A stretch of 64,000 nt of DNA from Holothuria scabra (Eukaryota; Echinodermata; Holothuroidea; Aspidochirotida; Holothuriidae): the NCBI GenBank assembly GCA_037179385.1, contig CM074193.1:38410846-38474845 (forward strand). The letters run 5' to 3'. The notes under the pieces are model-generated. The model ran no database searches, was not told the origin of the DNA, and worked only from the letters and a program-made list of their open reading frames with translations. Each line of letters starts with the position of its first letter. Position 1 is the stretch's first letter. A program made the position numbers and the translations under genes. Of this stretch, positions 36,618 through 48,600 are shown in pieces.

Positions 36618-39600
36618 GTAAGCATGAAATTTTAGGTGTTTGCCTTTAATTTTAATTTTTCAATTTTATATCATGTTAACAACTGCTTTAATTGCTAGAG
36701 GAGTTGACTTGTGATTTTATTTCTACAATTACGCTGGTAGGTTTTATATTAGTCTGGTTAGGAGGCTAACGGTGTAGCCGAAAGCGTTAGAGCTCACAGT
36801 TAAAATAGAATGAGCCATACCGTAATTGTTCATGATACAAATCCTTCCTCATACATTTGGAAATAACTCTTCTACAGGCGATATCGTGCATTATTTGGCA
36901 TTTAGGCGCACAAACTTCACTGATAAAGAGTCGGAGAAAATAAGGGGCGCTGGGAAGGTACGTTGCTTGGGAAAACAACGACAACGCCTTATTCTATTTT
37001 GAAAAGGTGTCTTTCAATTGTATCATTTTAGCCTGTACATGGGAACAGTGACCATGTTTTCTGATTGTCTAATGTCTAATACTGTAACATAGTCAGTACT
37101 CTTTTCTCCATGTATATATGTGATATGCTTTTTCATGTTTGGTGTTAGTGGATTCACTGTCAATAAAATGACGATTCTTGGTGTACTGGTATCTGAAAAT
37201 GATTACTGCATGGTATGGGACTCCCACTAAGACAAACTGGTACAAAGGTTACCCCAAACATGTAACACGAGGACAAGAGGATGATCCCCGATGGGGAGGG
37301 GGGAGGCGGAAGGAGGGTTGTAAGCATTCACCAATCTTATTGGTAGCGGGGTATAATAGACTAGTTCGAAGTTTTGTCATGCGGCAGTTTTGCGCAGTAG
37401 GGCAAATGTCAACGAGTAACAATTTTGCGTGTGTTTAAGTTGATGACGAGATGGAAACACGTAAAAGCAATGTGCTATGCGCCACCGCTGCAGCGCTAAA
37501 ATGTTTTGTTTCCAGTTGACATGAACAGAAGGGTCGTGCACGCATGCGCTGATATAAACTTCGAACATGTCTATAGGGGATAACAGTGCACCAAAATGAT
37601 TGTAATACCGGGTTGTGAAAGTTCGAAATTTTTGAGGTCTACCTTCCATTTTTTCGCGTTACAACTGCGTGTGTTCCCCAGGACTGGTGGCGCTATCCAC
37701 TCTTCTTCTGGTTCTTTAAATTACTAAAACAAGGAATGACTAACATTGTTCTTATTCTACGGCGAAGTGGACGCAAGGGACAGAGACAGCAAATTTTGAC
37801 CTAGCTGTTGTACGCTAATTCTTTGACATTTATGAATGAATGTAGTTGTAGATTACACCGAGAACTCAAATTCATTAAGGAGTAGATCACTAGTTATATT
37901 CCACAGTTTCTGTTCATTTCCAGCTACATGTGATGAATGCGATGTGCTGACTCAACTTTGTGTGGATGATGGAGAATCGAGTTATTGTGACTGTAGACCT
38001 GCATTGTATCAAGTTGAAGAAAAATGCGTTGGTGAGTTATTAGTTAGTAACTTTCAACTCCAAAGAGGTTACAGAGTTATGCTTTAAACCAGTTCGTTAA
38101 GTCGAAGTGAAGAGCTATTTTTGAAAGAGGTCTTCAAAGAAGCCCAATTTTTCGATGAAGGACTGGCCTTATTTTACGATGGGGTGGAAGGAGGGTGGGA
38201 GTCCAATGGGCGACTAGAATTTCTCGATTGGAAGGGCGAAAACCCCAAGCGTCGAAAAAGATGACATGTTTCTCAGCGGTTACGTCAAAAGTAAAGTTCT
38301 CGTCGGGCCAAAATCTTGGCCTGTGGTGTTTCTAATTATAAAAACATCGAATCTTTGTCCTAACTTGAAGTGGTGTAGTAGACTTTCCTGTTTCATGATT
38401 GGCTTGTGAAAGTCATTTGAAAATATTTTTCTCTTCAAATGTGAAATTTACTAGACGTAACTGTTTGATTTACATTGAATATGCAATAGTTAGGTCATAA
38501 AATAGGATAAAAGATACTTTGATGAGATATAGAAGAAAATTGTCAAATTTAGCTGTTGCTTCAAAATAAGTTTGGGGGCTTCTCTTGACCTTTAAGTTTG
38601 GAAACTATGGCATCATGTTGGAGTGAAATTATCAATTCAAAATGTAAATATGAAATCTTGAGATGCCGTGCTTGTTTAAATTCGTGACTAATACCAGTGT
38701 CAGTACGCATTTAATTTTAAGACGTTTACTTTTCCGTGATACCTTTTATTCTAAGTAAGAGTGACATTGACTGACTTGTTAACTGTAGTAGGGTATTAAG
38801 ATCATCCTTTTCATTATTGTCGTTCCAAATAGTTTCCCAGGACAGTCAAAAATTATGAAAATTTCCCGAATTCCGGATCATTTAAGTGGACACGCTTTCT
38901 GTTGAGAACAGTCTTTACCTGAGCAGCTGTCAGTGTATTCATCTTCACATCGTAAATGCGATGTGGAATTGCCACGAAAGAGCACAAAAGCATAAACGAA
39001 GAGCACAAGATAAACGCTTTCTGACAACTACACACAGTGCTCTGTGGCTTTCGTCTGCTAAAGTTATCTTATACTTGTGTGTGTGTGGGGGGGGGGGGGG
39101 GGTAGAAAATGCTTGTTATCCCTCCAGAAAAAGTGCACAGAACGAGTTGTTAATTGTGACACTAAAATCAAAGTGAACAATTTCCAAATTGAATGTGTAT
39201 GCAATATTTGTCCTTAGAAACAAAATCATATGCGACTGAAGTTGAATTTGCGGAGCAAGCATATGGAGTAGAAGATTGGACAAAAGAGCTAACTGAACCA
39301 GATTCCGAGGCACTTTTAAACTTGTCTCGAAGTACATGTGCTGGTGTAAGTAAAGTTAAATTCCTAAAGTTGCAGGTAGTAGATTTTGATGATCTCGTGG
39401 AATTCAACAATATTTTTAATTTTGGTTGAAAGGACAAGTATAGGCGAAATGGAAGGTGTCTTACCATCTTACACCTATATACATGAACACTTTAAAATCA
39501 AAAGAGTGAACTTAGTCACTCTTTGATAGAGTGGAAAGTGTGAATTCACTCCACTGGAGTAATAATTCACTCCAAGAAGATTTAAATTTACTCCAAAAAG

Positions 39601-42600
39601 AGCAAAATCCCCTTCAAACAAGCGAAGTTTCACTCTTGATGGAGTGCCTACAGTGATCACTCTTCAAAAAGAGGGATCATTGCAGGCACTCGTGGAAGAG
39701 TGAATTTTCCCTCTTCCTGCAGTGAATTTCACTCTTTTTGGAGTGCATCATCACTCTAATAGAATGATTTTACACTTTTTACTCTATCAAAGAGTGACTA
39801 AAGTAAGTTCACTCTTTTACTTTTAGAGCGAAGGAAGGAGGGTGGGGTGTTAAAAGTCATTGCTTTGCTATGTCACAGCGCCTAGAATGCACTATGAATA
39901 AAAATAGAGTAAGCTTAGCTTAGTCATTCTCTGATAGAGTGAAAAGAGTTAATTCACTCTATTAGAGTTTCACTTCTCTTCAAGAAGGGTGACATTCACC
40001 TCAAGAACATTGGAAATTCATTTCTTAACGAGTCCTTCGAGTGATCACTCTTACAAGAATGTTACTCTATCAAGAATGTAACTTTTTTCGAGTGAAATTT
40101 CACTATTTTTATTTTAGAGTGTAGTTGAAAGGGACGACGTCCCACCATTTATATACACCTACTTAAAGGGAGAGGGGCGGGAATGGGTTAATATGTTCTA
40201 TAGTCGGGAAATCGTCCAACATGAAAGGTTTTTAAAACGTACAAAGTGTGTTATTATACGTTTCATAAACCAGTGTAACACCCTTTCAACTGAAGTTAAA
40301 AAAAAAAAAAACGTTTTGTGTAACGAGGGTAATTTGACGAATACCACAGGGATTTACCCTGCAATAAACAAGGTTTTCGTAACGGTACGAGGTTGCAGAT
40401 GTCCCAGGGCGTCCAAATTTCTTATTTCTTACACCTACACCAACATTTCTTGATAAAAGAAGTAAGAAACGAAGACGGATAACCTGGTACTCCATACTTA
40501 ACAACTGCCAATCGCTGGAACTGAAGCAATGTTGCAGAACTTAAAGAGAGGGTGCTATTACATTGTATAAATAGGAGTATTTTGTACAGTAATAGTTAAC
40601 ATTGTCTTCAGGTAACTGTGGTCGATGTTTCAAAGTCAAGCGACCCACATCGTAGTTTTAAATAAAGTGTTATTTTCATAATTCAATCAATAATGGAATA
40701 ATGTGATATAGACTAAGTTGCTTTGATCCATAACATACATAGCGTACATATACATTTTTGGATGTGCAAGATTTTAAGTTATTATTTCAGGCGCTTGTTA
40801 GGCCACATTTGGAATATGCTGCTCCTGTTTGGTCACCTCATTACCAATGTGACTTTGATGCCCTGGAAAATGTTCAGAGGAGAGCAACTAGGTTGGTTCT
40901 ATCCTTAAAGGATTTGAGTTATGCGGAAAGGTTAAAGAAACTTCAACTGCCAAGTCTAAAACATCGTAGAGTGCTTTCACACTTGATCTCAAGCAGGGGA
41001 TCAGATCCGGATCTGATCCACCCCTCGAGATCAACTTTGTAGTGTGAAAGCTCTCGCACTCAGGGTCAGATCTGGAGATTTTGATCCACCCACCGGGGCA
41101 GATCAGATCTCGCGCGGGGGATCAAAAAACCGTGTGTGAAAGCTCGGAGGATCAAGGTGACCCGAGATCAACATGACCTCGTGCAATTGGTGTATACGTA
41201 CAGTGTATGTGCTCGACGTTGTTTACACTTTCAGACAACTACGAGGACAAGGCGGGTTCATTGCGTCACTTCCTGTTTGTTGACCGCTTGATCGGGGCTT
41301 GAAGCTATTGCTATTGCTACATCCGTGGAGGTTTCATATGGTGATGAAGATGCGGACATGGAGGTCTTTTAGACCTGCGTCCACTGAGGTTTCTTAGGTA
41401 TCCTAAGATATAATTAACAATCATCCATGATAGCCTATAGTGAAATTTGAAAATTAAAGCTGATGGACCCCAGTTATGCCCTAAAGAATCAGACCATTAT
41501 TCGACTTTTCTGATTTGTCCATGTAATTAACATTAATTAGTTCTCCGTACATCTTGATTTCTTTTTCCTCCCAGTTTGACAGTGTTTTGCTAAATGATAT
41601 TACCTATGGAGAAGATTACTACGGTTGTAAAATTGCAGGTTTCTATGAGGAAAATGTTGGCGCTATAGTTCTTTCATTTTATAAGGAAGTAACTGAATTA
41701 ACAAGTTTAGAACTAGAAACCATTCTTAAAGATGGTCTACCAGACACGTTTGTGACGTCATCGCTTACCACGAATGGTACGTATACAAAACATTTTAACC
41801 GACGAAACAAATAAGTTTTTCCTTTGACAGTTCTTAAAGGTGGTGTGACATGAAAATAACAGAATTGGATATTTGATGTAAAAAGCATAAACAACAAGCA
41901 AATAGCCACAATTCCCATGAAAATCTGCCAAACATTGACCATTACACAAGGCAATTTCTGATTTGCACTTTATCATTAATAAATATGAGCTATATCCAAA
42001 TCTTGTGATGTCAGGAGAGAGACATGCCATATGCGGTTAATGTTGTCCTTTGTTTTTACAATCTTCATTTCAAGGACACTTGTAACATTAGTTGGTCCTG
42101 AGGGTTTTATTTTGGAAGATTAAGTTGTGTCCTTGAAAATCATCAGTATCAATTGTCAAACCATAAACTATCTGCTGAGTAATTAATAGATAATTAATAA
42201 AGGATTAACAAAGAAACGACAAGACTGTGCAACACTACATGTTATTTTTGCATAAGCAACAAATTGCTTTAGAAACATTTAACCTTTAAATAGGTATATC
42301 TTGAGAGCAGTGCAAGATATTGAATAATTCCAACGGATTTTTTCTAAGAAAAGTTCACTCGGTCTCCGTAACTGTCAAGTAAAGTCGGGTCAGTTTGTTG
42401 ACATGTCAAACTACCTTTAAAACCTTATGCATACAGTACTGGGTACATCTTCATCCCGATCAACCGATCATAAATACTGGAGAGCAAGGACGAAACATCA
42501 CGTTCATAGTGTAGTTGACAAGGGAAGAACGTATAAAGTGCATTTGCAGCATTTTGCATCTTTATTTTTGCATAATCAACAGGTTTCATCAAATCTTTGA

Positions 42601-45600
42601 TGACAAGTCTGATATAATATACAATGCACAATATTTATAAGAGTGTCAATTTCTTACTTTCATTTCTCCAGACACAATTTGATTATAATATAACCGTTTA
42701 GGAGTTGGATAACAAAAATCAATCGTTAATTTTTCATAATCGTCTGAACGGTAAAAATGAAAAAAAAATGAAAAAAAAGAGAGAAAAAAATGCAATAAAC
42801 AGAAATACAAGCATACAGCTAAGTGACAAAATATAAAATATATCCATTTGACATCGAAGAGACATGGACAAGAAAAGGTTAAGGCTCATCGCTTTTTCCC
42901 TTTTTGCTGATTTGCTATACCGGAATCTAAAGACAGTAGGGAGGTCTTTAAAGTGAGAAGAAAAGTTTTTTCTGTGTTAACCACTTTACTTTGGAACATT
43001 CTTCGGGTAACATAGAATTCCACACAAATGAAATGCTAGACGGCCTTATCCATATGGTGACTAATCAAAGTCAGACCGTGTTCACAGATCTTTTTTTTTA
43101 TAATTTAAACTTCATGTATGAATGTGTTGCAGAATTAAAGTCAAAGAAAACTTAATGTCAAAAACAAACTCTGGATTGCCCCTTTGCATAGGCAACAAGT
43201 TTTTGAAGAAATATTCAAAGTTTGAAGAGTGATACCTCGAGAACCAATAAAAATACTGGCATGACTTCAACGGATTTCACCTTGGGGAAGCTTACTCCTT
43301 ATTTGTCAAGTAAAGTCAGAAATCTTTGCTTACATATCACACTTACCTTTAAGAAATTCCAATCATAAAGAAGTTTGGCAGTTGTTTTTATTATACATTG
43401 CAAATGAACAGATGCAAATGAGTGTCAACTTCATTTGGATGACTGCGACCCTTACCTAGGGAATTGCTTGGACACTGGGGCTGGAGGATATGAGTGTACA
43501 TGTAGAGAATCATCCGAGGATGACTTCCCAGAGTTGCCGGGACGTAACTGTGCACTTCGTAAGTATAGCTTCCAACAGTCGCCATGCATGCATAAGGTAA
43601 TACAACGTATACATAACACTCAAGGATTATGTACAAGGGACCATCTCACGCTATACTTTTAAGTAAAGCACTTATCAAATTAATGTAAGACTCACCCCCG
43701 GTCCCCGGACAGCGGGAAGTTAGCTGTACCTCATATGCACCACCTGAGTTGTTAAGGCTGGGTGTAACAATGTTTCCCAAATGTTGGATCGAAGTAACTT
43801 TTAATGTGCGTCATGGTCCGTTCCGTTTTTTATTTAAAAGTCGCTAAAGCCTACGAACTGTTGGGTCAATTGGGTTAGCCAGTTGGTTGATCGTCGGTCT
43901 GTCAGAATTACTTCAGTCGCCACTTACGGGAGGTGGGGGAAATACCGTGGGCATATTCTACAACCCCAACCCCCTGCGGGAAGCGGGTAAATTGTGTGAC
44001 TGAGAGGTAATTTAATGTACACAATGGTTGAGCCTTCTGATAGGCATTGACCGACATCTCTCGTGGTAACAGGGACTTCTGACGAACTGATAAGTGCATA
44101 AAAAGGTACTGTATACACTCTAAAATCAAAAGAGTGAACGTAGGAACTCTTTGATAGAGTGAAAAGTGTGTTTGATAAGAGTGATGATTCACTACAAGAA
44201 ACGAGCAAAGTTCACTTTTGATAGAGTACCTACAGTGATCACTCTTTAAAAAAGAGTTATCCCTGCAGGCGCTGGTGATAGGGTGAATTTTCCCTCCTCC
44301 TATTGAATTTCACTCTTCTTGGAGTGGATTTAACTCTTATGGGGTGAATTAACACTCTAATGGATATAATTCCCACTTTTGCTCATATCAGAAACTGATC
44401 AAGTTCACTCTTTTGATATATGAGTGTACATATTAAAGAAACTAGCACATTTATCAAAAGTGAAGAATTTGTAAAACCACTTCCTGTTATTTTGGATTTA
44501 TTTGATACCTATATTATTTACGTGACTTTGGAATGAATCATAATAAAACACCTTCGATTTCGTCCACAGCCGGTTCTAACTGGAACATCGTTTATATCAG
44601 TACCGGTGCTAGTGTAGGGGTGTTTCTTCTTTTGCTATTCATAACACTGTGTGCGTCTCAGTTTGGAGGTTCCTCGTTCCCAGATGCAGAGAAACAAAAG
44701 TCCGAAGATCCATCCAGTGAGAAGGATAAAAATTCTGCAGATTCAAATGATAAAAGACCTTTACATTCAGAGATTAATGGCGACGAAAATGGTGGCGTTC
44801 TCAACACGGCATTCGAAACCTCTGAAGATCAGCCAACCCCGGAGAATATTTTTGACGTTGATGACGAGCAAATGGCCAAACTTGCACATATTCATTCAGT
44901 AATTGCAGTAAGTGTAGAGACCATTGTATTCGGATTTCACACGTACGAACAGTGAAAATTGTACAGTTCACTTCAAAAGAGTGGAAATTTACTCCAAGAA
45001 GAGTGACATTCTCTCCAAAAGTTTGAAGTTTCACTCATGGCGGTGTGCCTGTTTAACTGTTCTTTAAAACAAGCAGACAAGTGTACCCTGCAGGTACCCG
45101 TTACATTTTTACTCTTCGATCGTAGCCTAAATTTCACTTTTTTTGGCGTAAATTGTACTATTCCTGGAGTGAATTAACACTCTAAGGCAGTGAATTCACA
45201 CTGTTTACTTTATTAGAGAGTGACTCACGTTCAGACTAAATATTCACTCTTTCCTTCTGCTGTCTTTTTTTAATCCTTTTCCGAATACAAAGGATTCTGT
45301 GCAATTAGATGAAGCAACATAGTTACATGGGCCTGTGTGTGCGCGCATGTAAGTGTATCCGTGTGACTTTGTGACTCATACTCCTTTTACACTAGCACGA
45401 TTTTAAACGGGTGCACCGGGTACAACCGGGGAATGTCCCATTATGAAAGGGAACTCAGGTGAAACGCAGGTGAAACACCGATTTAATTTTCCCAGCTAAT
45501 TTTTTAGCCTCGAAGGGTCGAGTGTAAACTACCGGGAAATACCGGGACCCAGACTTCAGCGCTGAAAACTTATACCCCTTTCACTCTGCTTTCAACGGTG

Positions 45601-48600
45601 AACCACCGTTTGATTCACCGTTGAATTAAACGGTGAACCACCGTTGGAAATTCCAACTCAGTCGTTTTATACTGCATCAAGAATACACCGCTTAATTTGC
45701 AACATGTTGGTGGCTACAAGTGTTAACGTTTTGCACAGATGCACATGTCGACCCATAGCGGAAGCTTACTAAATGCTTGGCGCTCAAATATCAACGCATA
45801 TAGGCGTGAAATAGATAGATTGTTTAACCCCTAGTAGCACCGATTGCCTCTGAGGACATCTATTTTTATAAGAATTCTTAAAAGGGAGAGCCCATTCCTT
45901 AGACTCCTTCCCCGGCCGGCATAGACTTATGTGAAGGGTCATGGAAGTGGAGGGTTCAGTTGCGGTGAGCAATAGTTTGTCATTTATCATGCAAGAGATG
46001 TTAGGGGAAAACCATTAATAGTCGGGATTTCGAGCAGTGGTGGACAATTTCAAGTGATCAGAAACTTATTAAAACATACTTTGACCAGAAAAATGTTACT
46101 TTGCTCGAAAGACTATATCTAAGCGTAGCGCCACCATTAGTTGGCTCTCATCGTAACTTGAAGAAAATTCTGAAAAATTGCGACCTTTCAGATGGCCAAA
46201 AATTGATTTTTCATTCTTGGAAACAGCTTTTGTTTGCAATAACAAAAAAATCAGCAACATGCTAAGTGATCAGAATATTACCACATAAACTGTTATACCA
46301 CTTTTATGTAAATGGCCTTGATTCTTTTCGAGGGAACTAAACAACGGAATTGAAAATATTTTACTGTTTCTCTATTGTAGATCTTTGCTAATTTCAAGAT
46401 CCACTGAATTGATGAAATTGTCTATCACTGCTCGAACTTCCGACTTTATATGGTTTTACCCCTAACATCTCTTGCATGGTAAGCGACAAACTATTGCTCA
46501 CCGCACCTGAATCCTCCGCTTCCATGACCCGCCACATACGTTTACGACGACCGGGGAAGAAGTCTAAGTAAGGGATGAGCCCCTCAATTTCCAGAATTCT
46601 TAGACAAGTAGATGACCTCAGAGGCAATCGGTGCCATTAGGGTGTTTAAGAATCTATCTTTTCAAGCAAAATTTGGAATGTGACAAAATTTGCTTTTAAG
46701 GAATTAAAAAAAGACATCATTGAGGGGCCTTGCAGAAACAATCCTTCTCTCTTTGAAATTTTTTTAAAAATTGGGTGTCCTCACATACAATCTGGTGCCA
46801 CATATGCTACCTTTTGAAGTAAAATCTGTGTTAGTAAAGTAGGGCTACGAATTTTTAGGATCTAAAAAATTGCATCCGTGAGGGGTGGGGACATGGCACA
46901 ACCTCTTACCGTTAGTCCAAACACGCGGTCAAATGCGAAAGGGTGTCACTAAAATAGCCTATGTGATATTAAAATTATAAACTTTACGAAACACTTTAAC
47001 TGAGTTACTGGAACCTCCAACCTCATCACTGCCATTATTTACAGGTGTCAATCACTTTGTACGGGTTTGGCTAATTAATCAAAAAGTATTTCATGAGGGC
47101 GGAATCGTCTTTAATACATTTGGTCAGATAATGTTCCCAATAAATTTTAATGTGACCTGGTTTGAGAAACAATTTGAATTGTTGGCTCGGTTCTTTTGTG
47201 ACCCTTATTGTTAAAGAGTGCAAGGTGTACTGTACCAGTGAGCGAAGAAATGTTTGTTCACTGTATGTACAGGTATACGTGTGGATATATTGCACATACA
47301 CTATATACTTTCAGTATGACTACATCTAATCAGAATTTTTACCGGTTTTTTCTTCTCTTTTTTTTCTCCCCAACCAGAACCATCACAACCGACCAGCCCC
47401 TCTCCTTCTACCAAGCGCTCAGACTAGCAAACAGCTTCCTCTAGAGAGAATACCGTCCGTTGACTATGGTCCTGACTATCGACCAAGTTCTGCAGTCTAT
47501 CAGAACTCACGCCAACTTTACAAATATGGGGTAAGTTTGTTTTCATTAAAATTATACAATAATTACACAATATGATACACCACTCTCTTAAACAAAAGGA
47601 TTTCTCAGTCTTTATTTCGCGTTTTCATTTTAAATGTTTCATTGCTGTTAGCAACTGGTCTTTTAGAGTAAAACAGATAGAAGACGGGCTATTTTCCTTC
47701 TAAAATTATTGAACATACTTATTCTGTTTGAAATGTCCGTTGAATAAAACAGTAGAAAAATTTTGTTTTTAGTTTGAGTTATTTGAAAAAAAAAACAAAC
47801 AAACAAACAAACAAACAAACAAAAAGAAAACAATCAAAAATGCAAAATTGTGCCTCATTTGGTAATAAAATTCCCTCTTCCTTTCCATATCAAGCACTGT
47901 AAAACTGTGTATAGAACAGGTAATATATCGTTACAATTATTTGTCACAAACTTCTTAATAGCTGCGAGTTAACATTTTCTTAAATAAGTGATACCCAACG
48001 GGGTATGGTAGGTGCTAAACAGAGGTTCATCTGCCTCTAAAGCTTAGTCTCTTCTGCAGCACTCTAAAAACATTCCCGTCAAATTTAACCAGGAATGTGA
48101 TCACCGAATTTCCCTACATTTCCTTGCAAAAATAACTAGGAAATCCTTGTCACTTTTAACGAGGATATGTGTGAAAGTCATCGTTATCTTATATTTCCTG
48201 GTTAAAAGTGCAATGATTTCCTGGTCATTTTAACCCAGGACCAGGATATGTATGGACAATTCGTGACAACGAGGATTCTAGTTAACGTTTCACCAGGATG
48301 TTTTAGAGTGTGATTTTGTCACTTCACAGAAACCTAAATTAGCGAGAATGCCATCAGGAGAGTACCTTGAACCTATGGCAACTAGTCAGAGATCACCGAC
48401 TAGACGGAATTCATCGAAAACCCCTGTGAGTATCCTGCCTCATTTCTTCAAGAAGAACTTAACTTGTCAAAAATGTCGCTTTCATAATGGAAAAGGAATT
48501 ATTAACGTTTTAATGAGTAAAAAAAATGCTTGCTGGTCTTCTTTAAAACCAGTGCACCTTAAAATAGTTACAAACACTGTCTTATAATATGAGGTATTGG

